Part shown: positions 50,635 to 59,275 of the stretch, one piece after another | How the letters are laid out: every line of letters begins with the position of its first letter | How positions within the stretch are numbered: the first letter of the stretch is position 1 | NCBI GenBank assembly: GCA_050698355.1 | Contig: JBOHBN010000006.1 | Coordinates: forward strand, 14,388 to 78,387 | Origin: JBOHBN01 sp050698355 | GTDB lineage: Bacteria; Actinomycetota; Actinomycetes; Streptosporangiales; WHST01 | Direction of reading: 5' to 3' | DNA length: 64,000 nt | The notes under the pieces: generated by a model | What the model saw: the letters and a program-made list of their open reading frames with translations, nothing else | What the model was told of the DNA's origin: nothing | The model's database searches: none | Program-made: the position numbers and the translations under genes

Positions 50635-51669
50635 ATGCGCGTACTCGTCACCGGCGGCGCCGGGTTCATCGGCTCGCACGTGGTGACGGCGCTCGCTTCT
50701 GCGGGCCACGACGTTCGCATCCTGGATCTCGCGGCGGACGCCGTGGACGGCGGGCACGACCGGCTGACCGGCGACGTACGTGACGAGGCGACCGTCGCGC
50801 GCGCTCTTGCCGGTGTGCAAGCCGTGGTGCACTTGGCGGGGTTGGTGGGGCTCGAGGCCGACTTGGGTACTGACCTGCCTGCATACGCAGGACACAACGA
50901 TCTCGGCACCGCGGTGCTCCTGGGGGGAATGATCCGCCAGCGCGTACCGCGCCTGGTGCTCGCGTCGAGCATGGTGGTGTACGGGGAGGGTCGCTACCGC
51001 TGCCCCACGCACGGCGAGGGCCGTCCATTGCCGCGAGCGGAGGAGGATCTCGCGGCTGGACGGTTCGAGCCGCGGTGTGAGCGCTGCATGACTCCGGTGG
51101 AGTATGTGCCGGCGACCGAGCAGGACCCGCTCGATCCGCGTAGTGCGTACGCCGCAACGAAGGTGGCGCAAGAGCACCTCGCGAGCGTCTGGGCCCGGGA
51201 GAGCGGCAACAGCGCCTTCGCGTTGCGGTACCACAACGTTTACGGCCCGGGGATGCCGCGCAACACCTCGTACGCGGGCGTCGCGAGCATCATGTGCTCG
51301 GCGCTGAGACGTGGCGAGCCCGCGCAGGTTTTCGAAGATGGTGGGCAGAGACGCGACTTCGTGCACGTGCGCGACGTCGCCGCCGCAACTGCCGTGGCGG
51401 TCGACGCGACGGGCACAGCAACAGGACTGCACGCGTACAACGTCGCGAGCGGCGAGCCGCACACGATCGGGGAGCTCGCGACCGAGCTGACGCGCGCGCT
51501 CGACGGCCCGACGCCGGTGGTGACCGGCGAGTACCGTCTTGGTGACGTGCGGCACCTTGTCGCCACGCCGGAACGGGCAGAACGCGAGCTGCGGTTCCGG
51601 GCGCGGGTGCCGTTCGCCGCGGGCATCGCCGACCTCGCGAGCGAGCTGTCCGAGCCCTCGGCGCGTTGA
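50635..51669 (+). CDS. NAD-dependent epimerase/dehydratase with Cys insertion
   Basis: 344 residues, ATG 50635. SDR-extended: VTGGAGFIGSHV for NAD, catalytic SAYAATKVAQE (YxxxK, about residue 165), RYHNVYGPGMP. Between the Ser strand and the Tyr is an insert with CPTHG and RCERCMTP, a possible zinc site not seen in typical UDP-sugar epimerases. First gene of an operon with a GT2 and a DUF2064 protein, so it likely makes or modifies a nucleotide sugar for them. Confidence 0.83.
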   Translation: MRVLVTGGAGFIGSHVVTALASAGHDVRILDLAADAVDGGHDRLTGDVRDEATVARALAGVQAVVHLAGLVGLEADLGTDLPAYAGHNDLGTAVLLGGMIRQRVPRLVLASSMVVYGEGRYRCPTHGEGRPLPRAEEDLAAGRFEPRCERCMTPVEYVPATEQDPLDPRSAYAATKVAQEHLASVWARESGNSAFALRYHNVYGPGMPRNTSYAGVASIMCSALRRGEPAQVFEDGGQRRDFVHVRDVAAATAVAVDATGTATGLHAYNVASGEPHTIGELATELTRALDGPTPVVTGEYRLGDVRHLVATPERAERELRFRARVPFAAGIADLASELSEPSAR

Positions 51670-51672
51670 ACC

Positions 51673-52320
51673 GTGGCCGTAGACGTCGTCCTGCCGTGCC
51701 TCGACGAGGCCGCGGCGCTCGGCTGGGTCATCGATCGCATGCCGGCCGGGTACCACGCGGTCGTGGCGGACAACGGCTCGCGCGATGGTTCGGCCGCGAT
51801 CGCTGCGGCCCGCGGTGCCGACGTCGTCACCGTCCCGCAACGCGGCTTCGGCGCGGCGTGCCACGCCGGGCTGCTCGCCGCCAGCACCGACGTCGTATGC
51901 GTCATGGACGCCGATGCGTCCCTCGACCCGGCCGAGCTGCCACGTGTCGCCGGCCCGGTCCTCGACGGCAGCGCCGACCTCGTGCTTGGTCGGAGGAACG
52001 CGCCGCGGGGTACGTTCCCGCCGCACGCGCGGGTGGCCAACGCCGTCCTCGCCTGCGCGCTCGGCATGCGTACCGGCGTGCGTGTGCACGACCTCGGTCC
52101 GATGCGTGCGGGCAGACGAGCCGCGCTGCTCGACCTCGACCTGCGCGACCGGCGGTTCGGGTACCCGCTTGAAATGCTGCTGCGCGCCGGCCAGCGAGGC
52201 TGGCGCGTCGACGAGGTGCCGGTCGGTTATCGCCTCCGCGCTGGGCGCTCGAAGGTAACCGGCACGGTGCGCGGGACATTGCGGACCATCCACGACATGG
52301 CGCGGGTGCTCGCCACATGA
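51673..52320 (+). CDS. Family 2 glycosyltransferase
   Basis: 215 residues, GTG start 3 bp after the epimerase stop. GT-A fold: VVLPCLDEAAALGWVIDRMP, VVADNGSRDGSAAIAA, donor-binding VCVMDADASLDPAEL (DxD at about 77-79), and VRVHDLGPMRAGRRAALL later. It resembles dolichyl-phosphate mannose synthase-like enzymes without membrane segments. The next gene overlaps its stop, and the divergent membrane glycosyltransferase could use its product. Confidence 0.85.
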   Translation: MAVDVVLPCLDEAAALGWVIDRMPAGYHAVVADNGSRDGSAAIAAARGADVVTVPQRGFGAACHAGLLAASTDVVCVMDADASLDPAELPRVAGPVLDGSADLVLGRRNAPRGTFPPHARVANAVLACALGMRTGVRVHDLGPMRAGRRAALLDLDLRDRRFGYPLEMLLRAGQRGWRVDEVPVGYRLRAGRSKVTGTVRGTLRTIHDMARVLAT

Positions 52321-53054
52321 GGGCCGGGCCGGACACGGAGTTCGTTGGGGTCCAGATCCTGGTCCTTGCCAAGCGCCCCCGCCCGGGCCGGGTGAAGACG
52401 CGGCTGATCCCCGCGTACACGGCACCGCAGGCCGCCGCGCTCGCTGCCGCGGCCCTCGCGGACACGCTGGACGCCGTCGCCGACACCCGGTGCGCGGCGC
52501 GGGTACTGGCCTTCGACGACTCGCCCGACGGCTGGCTGCCGGCGGGTTTCACCTTCGTGCGTCAGCGCGGTGACGGGCTGGCGGAACGGCTGAACAACGC
52601 CATCGCCGACGCCCACGCCCGAAACCCGCTGCCGACCCTGCTCGTGGGCATGGATACCCCGCAACTGGACGCAGGCAAGCTCACCGGCGCCGCCCGTAGA
52701 TTGGTCTCCGGTCCGTACGATGCGGTGCTCGGCCCGGCGACCGACGGCGGTTTCTGGGCGATCGGGATGGGATCGCCGCATCCGGACGCGTTCAGCAGGG
52801 TGCCGATGTCCACCGCGACCACCTGTCGTGCGCAACTCCAGCAACTCACCCGGCTCGGCTTCCGGGTCAGCGAGCTACCGCCGCTCACCGACGTCGACGA
52901 CGCGACTACGGCGACGGCCGTCGCCGCGAGCGCGCCGGGCAGCAGGTTCGCTGCACGCCTCGCGACATTCCAGAACGCCGAGCACCCGTCCACGGACGGG
53001 ACCGCTCGCCGCGTACGGACCGGCGACGAGCGCCGACCTGTACGCGTGCCATGA
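52317..53054 (+). CDS. DUF2064/TIGR04282-type glycosyltransferase
   Basis: 245 residues; ATG overlaps the GT2 stop (ATGA). Nucleotidyl/glycosyl transferase-like fold: QILVLAKRPRPGRVKTRLIPAYT, TLLVGMDTPQLDAGKL, YDAVLGPATDGGFWAIGM. TIGR04282 members are linked to arsenosugar-type or other sugar-transfer pathways. With the epimerase and GT2 it forms a three-gene surface or secondary sugar pathway. The last 30 residues are a disordered tail. Confidence 0.82.
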   Translation: MRAGPDTEFVGVQILVLAKRPRPGRVKTRLIPAYTAPQAAALAAAALADTLDAVADTRCAARVLAFDDSPDGWLPAGFTFVRQRGDGLAERLNNAIADAHARNPLPTLLVGMDTPQLDAGKLTGAARRLVSGPYDAVLGPATDGGFWAIGMGSPHPDAFSRVPMSTATTCRAQLQQLTRLGFRVSELPPLTDVDDATTATAVAASAPGSRFAARLATFQNAEHPSTDGTARRVRTGDERRPVRVP

Positions 53055-53061
53055 TCACGGC

Positions 53062-53823
53062 ATGGACGACGGCAACGGCCGGCCGGTCACGATCGTTACG
53101 GGCGGCAGCCGCGGCATCGGCGCCGCGACCGCGCTGGCGTTGGCCCGTGCCGGCCACGATGTGGCGATCAGCTACCGCGAGGACGCGGACGCCGCCGAGC
53201 GCGTCGTCGCATCGGTGACCGCAGAGGGCGCCCGGTGCGTAGCCATCCGCGCAGACGTTACGGGCGAGGACGACGTGGAACGGCTGTTCGCGGACACGAC
53301 AAGCGAGCTGGGCATGCCGACCGGGCTGGTCAACAACGCCGGGCTCACCGCGTACATCGGTGACCTCGCCGACACGCCCGTCGACATCATCGAGAAGGTG
53401 ATCGACGTGAACTTCTACGGCGCGGTCCTCTGCGCTCGCCACGCCGCCCAGCTGATGCCGCCGCGGCGGGGCGGCCGGGGCGGAGCGATCGTCAACGTCT
53501 CCTCGGCTGCTGCCACGCTCGGCTCGGCCCACGAGTACGTGCACTACGCCGCGGCCAAGGCGGCGGTCGAGACCCTCACCGTCGGGCTGGCCAAGGAGCT
53601 GGCCGAGGACGCGATCCGGGTCAACGCGGTGGCACCCGGGATCGTTCGCACCGACATCCACGCGGCGGCCGGGGCTCCAGAACGCGTCGAGCAGGCCGCG
53701 TCCCGCATCCCGCTCGGCCGGGCAGGAGAAACCCAGGAGGTCGCCCCCGCGATCGCGTGGCTGCTCGGCTCTGAGGCGTCCTACGTCACCGGCGCGGTCC
53801 TGCGCGTCACCGGCGGTCTGTAG
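53062..53823 (+). CDS. Short-chain dehydrogenase/reductase
   Basis: 253 residues, ATG 53062, 7 bp after the DUF2064 stop. Classical SDR: IVTGGSRGIGAATALALARAG for NAD(P), NNAGLTAYIG, VNVSSAAATLGSAHEYVHYAAAKAAVE with the Ser-Tyr-Lys triad at about 146, 159 and 163, and VNAVAPGIVRTDIH. It looks like a FabG-type oxoacyl or sugar-ketone reductase. It may be the last gene of the epimerase operon and converges on the encapsulin gene. Confidence 0.87.
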   Translation: MDDGNGRPVTIVTGGSRGIGAATALALARAGHDVAISYREDADAAERVVASVTAEGARCVAIRADVTGEDDVERLFADTTSELGMPTGLVNNAGLTAYIGDLADTPVDIIEKVIDVNFYGAVLCARHAAQLMPPRRGGRGGAIVNVSSAAATLGSAHEYVHYAAAKAAVETLTVGLAKELAEDAIRVNAVAPGIVRTDIHAAAGAPERVEQAASRIPLGRAGETQEVAPAIAWLLGSEASYVTGAVLRVTGGL

Positions 53824-53845
53824 CGGCCGGACCCGTCGGTGCCGT

Positions 53846-54664
53846 TCAGTTGAGCGCGAGTGCGGCGTCCGGCTCGAGTACGCGGAACGTGAAGCTCTCC
53901 TCAAAGTAGAGTTGCACCGCGTCGCTGTCGTGGTGGCTGTAGCCGACGGAGATGTCCTGGCCGACGTCGAGCAGGAAGTCGCCGCCCCTCTCGCTGACCA
54001 CCACGGCGCCGTCCACGCCGGGAGCCCACAGGATGCTGCCGCCGACGACCTGCTTGAGATGGTCGAAGAGCAGGTGGCCGCCGTGCTCGGCGGTCTGGAT
54101 GATCCTGGTGTACCCGGCCGGGCCGATGGCGAGCGCGTACGGCCCGACGATGCCGTTGCACCGCAGCTGGTCGACGGCGCGGGCCACCACACCGGGGTAC
54201 GCGTCGCAGTCGTCGCCGAGCGTGCCCGACCCGTACGGTGAGGCCTGCGCGATGCCGGTGATGCCCGCGGCCGCCCAGCCGTGGAACACCGTACGGTTCT
54301 CGACCTCGGCGACCTTGCCGGCGGCGCGGGCGAGGTCGTCGAAGTCCGGGTCGCTCGCACCGCGCTGCAGCTCGTCGATCTCCTGCCTGCTCACTGTGAA
54401 CGGCACCGTGTACTCGGCGAGCGGCAGCACGCGGCGCTGCTTGGCGGTCACCCCGTCCGTGCTGATGCCCGGCGGGCCGTCGAGCGCGGTGGTGCGCCCG
54501 AGCGACACCGACGACTGCTGCCAGCCGCTGGGGCCCTTCCAGTCGGCCAGCTTGCGGGCGGCGAGCAGCGGTGTGAGCCGTTCGCGTGCCTCGTCGTCGA
54601 TCGCTTGCCACGCCACTGTCGGGATGGGCGCGAGGCCACGAAGAAGGTGGTCGCCGGCACTCAC
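53846..54664 (-). CDS. Family 1 encapsulin shell protein
   Basis: 272 residues, GTG start 7 nt after the hemerythrin stop. HK97-fold encapsulin: LAPIPTVAWQAIDDEARERLTPLLAARKLADW at the N-terminus, PLAEYTVPFTVSRQEIDELQRGASDPDFDDL (E-loop and spine), GIAQASPYG, DVGQDISVGYSHHDSDAVQLYFEESFTFRV at the C-terminus. Family 1 shells are about 265-270 residues and form T=1 compartments. The upstream cargo gene carries the matching loading peptide, so the pair forms a nanocompartment for O2- or iron-handling chemistry. Confidence 0.94.
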   Translation of the reverse strand: MSAGDHLLRGLAPIPTVAWQAIDDEARERLTPLLAARKLADWKGPSGWQQSSVSLGRTTALDGPPGISTDGVTAKQRRVLPLAEYTVPFTVSRQEIDELQRGASDPDFDDLARAAGKVAEVENRTVFHGWAAAGITGIAQASPYGSGTLGDDCDAYPGVVARAVDQLRCNGIVGPYALAIGPAGYTRIIQTAEHGGHLLFDHLKQVVGGSILWAPGVDGAVVVSERGGDFLLDVGQDISVGYSHHDSDAVQLYFEESFTFRVLEPDAALALN

Positions 54665-54671
54665 TTGCGCT

Positions 54672-55250
54672 TCACCGCCTTTTCAGGCTGCCGATGCCGA
54701 GCGAGGTGTCCTCGCCTCCGCCGGCGGCCGGGTTGATCTCGGCTTCGACCTCCCGAACGTACTCCTGCGGGGGCTTGTCGGAGGTGTCGACCCCGCGGGC
54801 GCCCTTGTGGGCCTCGAGGAACTCCGCGAAGTGCTTGCCGAGCGACTCCCGTAGGCCGATGGGCGCGTTCAGGCGGAAGTCCGCGAGCCCCTCGCGCTCC
54901 TCCTCGGCCATGTGGTCGTCGTTGGCCACCCGCGCCCGCCCGACGGCCTGCCACCACTCGTCGCTGCCGACCGGGTGCCGGTCCGCATCGTGCGCGCCGT
55001 CACGGATGTCGTTGTGGTCGTCGATGGCGTCGAGGGTTTCCTCCTCGGGGTCCTCGCCGCGCTTGAGCAGCTGCGGGTAGAAGATCTCCTCCTCGGCGAC
55101 GGCGTGCAGGTCCAGATGCGCGGACAAGGGGTCCCACACCGTGCGCAACGCGTCGGCATCGGCGTTGCGCGCCTGCAGCTCGTCCAGCGCTGCGAACTGC
55201 TCGCGGAACCATTCGTGGTCGTCGAGGATCAGCTGGGTGATGTCGGCCAT
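54672..55250 (-). CDS. Hemerythrin-like encapsulin cargo protein
   Basis: 192 residues, ATG 55250. Four-helix hemerythrin domain: DDHEWFREQF near residue 10, HLDLHAVAEEEIFYPQLLK near 48, DDHNDIRDGAHD near 78, and ANDDHMAEEEREGL near 108, giving the His/Glu di-iron ligands. After a linker, the C-terminus ends DTSLGIGSLKRR, the canonical encapsulin targeting peptide (SLGIGSL). Cargo of this type protects cells from oxidative or nitrosative stress by binding O2 or NO. It shares an operon with the shell gene. Confidence 0.93.
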   Translation of the reverse strand: MADITQLILDDHEWFREQFAALDELQARNADADALRTVWDPLSAHLDLHAVAEEEIFYPQLLKRGEDPEEETLDAIDDHNDIRDGAHDADRHPVGSDEWWQAVGRARVANDDHMAEEEREGLADFRLNAPIGLRESLGKHFAEFLEAHKGARGVDTSDKPPQEYVREVEAEINPAAGGGEDTSLGIGSLKRR

Positions 55251-55256
55251 AGACCC

Positions 55257-55649
55257 TCACGCTATGCCGTACGGGCTGGGACGGCCAGTTCGGCGGTCAG
55301 CGACTGGGGGCAGTGTGAGGATGTCGTCAGCATCGAGGTCGAGGTGGTCGAGCAGCAGCCCCGCGACGCGGCGTAGGGAGTACGGCGGGTGGTGCAGCGC
55401 GAGCCTGGCGCCGCTCGCTTCGTACACCGCATTCGCGGTACGTATCAGTGCCTCGGTGCCGGCCAGGTCGATGAACTCGAGCTCGGCCAGCTCGAGATGG
55501 ATGAGCCCCTTGGTGTCGCAGTGCTGACCGGTCACCTTGTCGAGCACGCTGGTGAGCCCCTTACGGCTGGCGAGATCCACCTCGCCAGCGAGCCGCCAGC
55601 CCGGACGACTGTCGGTGAGCGTTTCTGCGGTGAACAGCTGCCCGGTCAC
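55257..55649 (-). CDS. STAS-domain protein
   Basis: 130 residues from GTG 55649 with AAGGAAG upstream; a longer frame is possible. One STAS domain: WRLAGEVDLASRKGLTSVLD, LIHLELAELEFIDLAGTEALI, ARLALHHPPYSLRRVAGLL. It is close in pattern to the STAS part of the GAF-ANTAR-STAS protein at the window start. The Ser that anti-sigma kinases phosphorylate in SpoIIAA is not seen at DLAG, so phosphorylation control may be absent. It stops 7 bp before the hemerythrin start and may share its transcript. Confidence 0.8.
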   Translation of the reverse strand: MTGQLFTAETLTDSRPGWRLAGEVDLASRKGLTSVLDKVTGQHCDTKGLIHLELAELEFIDLAGTEALIRTANAVYEASGARLALHHPPYSLRRVAGLLLDHLDLDADDILTLPPVADRRTGRPSPYGIA

Positions 55650-55845
55650 ATCGCTTCCTTGCCGTTGTCGCTCGGTGACCCGCGCCGATCGCACGCGGCA
55701 GTGCGCAGTCGCGTTGGGCAGGCCGTCTCGGCTGGACGGCTCAACCGGAGACTCAACGATAGTGAGGCCGGTCAGCACGGGAAAGCCAGGAAGCGAAGCT
55801 CGGTCCCCCGAAACCAGACCAGCAAACGAAACACCGAGTTGGTGC

Positions 55846-56694
55846 TCAGCCGGCACCAGGCAGGCACACCAGTACTCGCCCGCCCTCCACGCGGACGTCG
55901 AAGGCGGGTTGTGGGGCGGTCGCCGGTCCGCGCACCACCGCGCCGTCGTCCAGCCGGAAGCGGCTGCCGTGCCAGGGGCAGGTGACGCACCCGTCGCTGA
56001 ACTCCCCCTGGTGCAGGGGTCCGGAGAAATGGCTGCAGCGGTCGGAGAGCACCCACACCTGCCCGTCCTGGCGCAGGGCGAGTACGGCTGCGGTGTCCAG
56101 CAGCAGGCGGCGGGGCTGCCCCTCGGGCAGGTCGTCGATGCCGCACAGCTCCTGCCAGCCCGGTGCCACCAGGTGCGGGAACTCCTCCGCGTGGTTGGCC
56201 CCCGTCGCCTGCCGTTGGGACAGGTGGCCGCCGAGGAAACCTCCGAGAGTGGCGACGGCGAGTCCTGCGTAACCAAGGGCCTTGCCTCCCCGGTTGCGTC
56301 GGCGGGCGACGAGCGCGGCGGAGTACAGCGATACCGCGACGACGTTCGCCGCGGCGTGTACGACCCCGACGCGCTGCTGCTGCTCGTGGCTCTCGCTGAG
56401 GTCTGCTGCACCCGCGAGCACGGCCGGTAGCGTCGCCGCGACACCGACCCCGAGCAGCACCTCGGTCTCGCGGTGCGGTCCCGGAAGCAGGTCGATGATC
56501 GCCGTCCCGATGAACGCGCCGAGTGGCAGCTGAACCGCGGGTGGGTGTACCGGGTGTCCGAGCCACACTCCGTGCAGGGCGTCGCGTACCGCGCCGGGTG
56601 GGAGAACGCGCTGTGTGGCCTTACGGACCGGATCGGCAACACGGTCGAGCACCGTCGCGTGTTCGAGGCGTGCTACCAGGGCACTGAGACTCAC
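55846..56694 (-). CDS. DUF2231 membrane domain fused to Rieske iron-sulfur domain
   Basis: 282 residues from GTG 56694. N-terminal half: GVWLGHPVHPPAVQLPLGAFIGTAIIDLL and three more membrane segments of DUF2231. C-terminal third: Rieske domain with CSHFSGPLHQG and CPWHGSRF, whose 2 Cys and 2 His hold a [2Fe-2S] cluster. It is a membrane electron carrier whose partner is unknown. It is divergent from the acyl-CoA dehydrogenase-like operon and may relate to redox stress with the encapsulin genes. Confidence 0.87.
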   Translation of the reverse strand: MSLSALVARLEHATVLDRVADPVRKATQRVLPPGAVRDALHGVWLGHPVHPPAVQLPLGAFIGTAIIDLLPGPHRETEVLLGVGVAATLPAVLAGAADLSESHEQQQRVGVVHAAANVVAVSLYSAALVARRRNRGGKALGYAGLAVATLGGFLGGHLSQRQATGANHAEEFPHLVAPGWQELCGIDDLPEGQPRRLLLDTAAVLALRQDGQVWVLSDRCSHFSGPLHQGEFSDGCVTCPWHGSRFRLDDGAVVRGPATAPQPAFDVRVEGGRVLVCLPGAG

Positions 56695-56814
56695 ATCGGC
56701 CTCCTGGTCTCGCCGGTCTCGTCGCGATAGACGTTCCCGTTTCCCCGCCGACGATGCATCGGGGGGCCAGCCGCGACCACGGGTGACCGGTCGTGAGGTG
56801 GGTAGGTAGCTGAC

Positions 56815-57885
56815 ATGGTCACCGATGTGGCGCAGCACGGCCCGGATCGGCGTACGCGCGACGGCACGCTGCCGCAGCGCCTGCTCGGGTGGGGCGCGGA
56901 ACGCGACCTCAGCGGGCTGGACGATCCGGAGCTGTGCAAGATCGCGAGTCGTGACCTGTCGGCCGAGGGCCTGCTCGGACTCCCGTACCCGGCGGGCGGG
57001 AACACGCCGGCGCGGCTCGCGGCGTTGCGTACGCTGGGCCGCCTCGACCTGACGCTCGGCCGGTTGGCGGAGGCGCACACCGACGCCGCGGCGATCCTGG
57101 CCGAGCTCGGTGGTGACCCGCCGGCTCGCGGCACTCTGTGGGGAGTGTGGGCTGCCGACCCGCCGCACCAGCGGCTGGGCGCCCGCCACGACGCGTCGGG
57201 CTGGCGGCTCGACGGGGTGAAGCCGTGGTGCAGCGGCGCCGCGGCGTGCACACACGGCGTGGTGTCGGCGCACGCCGACGACGGCTACCGGTTGTTCGTC
57301 GTCGACACGGCCGACCCGAGCGTGCGGCCGGTCGAGGGCACCTGGCCGGCGTACGCGATGCCCGGCAGTGACAGCCGCAGCCTGCGTTTCGACGGCGCAC
57401 CCGCCGCTGTTCTGGGCGGTCCCGGTGCCTACCTCGACCGGCCGGGCTTCTGGTACGGCGCGATCGGCGTCGCCGCCGTGTGGTTGGGCGGTGCCGAGGG
57501 CGTGGCGGACGCCCTGCACGGCGCCCACGCCCGCCGGCCGCTGCACGAGCACGCCCTCGCTCACGCGGGAGCAGTTGATGCCGCGCTCCATGCCGCGCGG
57601 GTCGTCGTCGAACGCGCCGGTGCCGAGATCGACGCCGACCCGAAGGATGCGGACGGGCAAGCATGCGTGCGCGCTCTGCGTACCCGTGCGGTCGTCGAGT
57701 CCGCCGCGACCGACACCGTGGAACGGGTCGGCCGGGCGTTGGGTGCCGCCCCGCTCGCCCTCGACCGCGCCCACGGCCGCCGGGTCGCCGACCTCGCCCT
57801 GTACCTGCGGCAGAGCCATGCCGAGCGAGACCTCGCCGACCTGGGGGAGCGTGTCCTGCCCACGGCGGAGGAGAGCGTCCAGTGA
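56815..57885 (+). CDS. Divergent acyl-CoA dehydrogenase-like protein
   Basis: 356 residues, ATG 56815. It follows the acyl-CoA dehydrogenase layout (LGRLDLTLGRLAEAHTDAAAIL, GARHDASGWRLDGVKPWCSGA, GAIGVAAVWLGGAEGVADAL, C-terminal helices), but the usual FAD/substrate signature and catalytic Glu are weak, so catalysis may differ. First gene of an overlapping operon with PIG-L, methyltransferase and GT2 genes, a set conserved in several actinobacteria. Product unknown, perhaps a modified sugar or lipid. Confidence 0.75.
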   Translation: MVTDVAQHGPDRRTRDGTLPQRLLGWGAERDLSGLDDPELCKIASRDLSAEGLLGLPYPAGGNTPARLAALRTLGRLDLTLGRLAEAHTDAAAILAELGGDPPARGTLWGVWAADPPHQRLGARHDASGWRLDGVKPWCSGAAACTHGVVSAHADDGYRLFVVDTADPSVRPVEGTWPAYAMPGSDSRSLRFDGAPAAVLGGPGAYLDRPGFWYGAIGVAAVWLGGAEGVADALHGAHARRPLHEHALAHAGAVDAALHAARVVVERAGAEIDADPKDADGQACVRALRTRAVVESAATDTVERVGRALGAAPLALDRAHGRRVADLALYLRQSHAERDLADLGERVLPTAEESVQ

Positions 57886-58670
57886 GCCGGGTGATCGCGG
57901 GTTCGGGCACACCCGAGCAGGAGTGGCGGCCCTGGCTGGCGAGCCGTCGATGGCCCGTGCTCGACGTGGACGCGCTGGCGCGAGCAGGTCGGGTCGTGGT
58001 GCTGGCCGCGCATCCAGACGACGAGGTCCTCGGCGTCGGCGGGCTGTTGCGGATACTCGCCGACCGTGGCGTACCGCTCGCCGTGGTCTGGGCCACGGAC
58101 GGCGAGGCGTCGCATCCCGACTCGACGGCGATCACGGCGGACGCGCTGCGCGAGCTACGGCGCGGCGAGGCGGTGCGAGCGCTGACGGCACTCGGCGTGC
58201 AGGTACGCGAATCCACGCGCCTGTGCCTCCCCGATTCCGGTGTGGCCGCGTGTACGGCTGATCTGGTCGACGGCATCACTCGCGCATCCGGGCTCGACGA
58301 GCCAGGTACGGTGCTGATCGCTCCGTGGCGGTACGACGGGCATCCCGACCACGAGGCCTGCGGCCATGCCGCAAGCGACCTCGCCGCGGCGGCGGGCGCG
58401 GCCCTGATCGAATATCCCATCTGGGGTTGGCACTGGGCGGCGCCCGGCGATGGGCGGGTGCCGTGGCGGAGTGCCCGGCGAGTGCTGTTGCCCGCCACGG
58501 TCGCCGCGGCGAAGGAACATGCGATCGCGGAGTTCCGGACCCAGACGGTTCCGCTCGGTGACCAGCCGGCGGACGCGCCCGTCCTGCCATCGGACGTCGT
58601 GACTCGGTTCACCCGGGGGGAGGAGGTCGTGTTCACGTGCGAGCAGAAGAGCGGGAACGCGAACCGGTGA
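57882..58670 (+). CDS. PIG-L/LmbE-family deacetylase
   Basis: 262 residues; GTG overlaps the previous stop (GTGA). Zinc site VVVLAAHPDDEVLGVGG at about residue 40 (His-Pro-Asp-Asp) and YDGHPDHEACGHAA at about 150 (second His). Mycothiol biosynthesis and GPI enzymes of this family remove an acetyl group from N-acetylglucosamine compounds. Here it is surrounded by a methyltransferase and a glycosyltransferase, so a sugar-containing product is likely. Confidence 0.87.
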   Translation: MSRVIAGSGTPEQEWRPWLASRRWPVLDVDALARAGRVVVLAAHPDDEVLGVGGLLRILADRGVPLAVVWATDGEASHPDSTAITADALRELRRGEAVRALTALGVQVRESTRLCLPDSGVAACTADLVDGITRASGLDEPGTVLIAPWRYDGHPDHEACGHAASDLAAAAGAALIEYPIWGWHWAAPGDGRVPWRSARRVLLPATVAAAKEHAIAEFRTQTVPLGDQPADAPVLPSDVVTRFTRGEEVVFTCEQKSGNANR

Positions 58671-59275
58671 GCGTGCTGGATGCGTACTTCGACCATCTCT
58701 ACGCCGACTCGGACGACCCGTGGGGCATCGAGACGCGGTGGTACGAGCAGCGCAAGCGCGCGCTCACCCTGGCGTCCCTTCCCGAGGCGCGTTTCCGCAG
58801 CGCGTTCGAGCCAGGGTGCTCGACCGGGGTGTTGACCCGTGCGCTGGCGGAACGTTGCGACCGGCTGCTTGCTACCGACATCGCCGGCCGCCCGCTCCAT
58901 CTCGCCCGCAAGCGACTGTCGGGCTGTTCGCAGGTGCGCGTCGAGCGGATGGCCGTGCCGTACGAGTGGCCGGAGGGCGAGCGCTTCGACCTGATCGTGC
59001 TCAGCGAACTCGGCTACTACCTCGACCGCGACGCGGTCGTACGACTGATGAAGCTGACCGCGGAGAGCCTCGATCCCGGCGGCACTGTCGTGGCTTGCCA
59101 CTGGCGGCATCCGGTAGAGGGCTACCCGCTACGGGGTGACGAGGTGCACGACGTTCTGGCCGCCGCCCGTGGACTCGCCCGGCTCGCTCGCCACGAGGAG
59201 GACGACTTCCTGCTCGACGTGATGACGCCGGCACCGGCTACATCGGTGGCCCGGCGGACGGGGGTGGTCGGTTGA
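58667..59275 (+). CDS. NodS-like SAM-dependent methyltransferase
   Basis: 202 residues from GTG 58667, overlapping the PIG-L stop. Opening LDAYFDHLYADSDDPWGIETRWYEQRKRAL, then SAM motif AFEPGCSTGVLTRALA and ATDIAGRPLHLARKRL, and FDLIVLSELGYYL. NodS methylates the free amino group of deacetylated chitooligosaccharides; following a PIG-L deacetylase here, N-methylation of the freed amine is an attractive reading. Substrate not proven. Confidence 0.83.
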   Translation: MSVLDAYFDHLYADSDDPWGIETRWYEQRKRALTLASLPEARFRSAFEPGCSTGVLTRALAERCDRLLATDIAGRPLHLARKRLSGCSQVRVERMAVPYEWPEGERFDLIVLSELGYYLDRDAVVRLMKLTAESLDPGGTVVACHWRHPVEGYPLRGDEVHDVLAAARGLARLARHEEDDFLLDVMTPAPATSVARRTGVVG

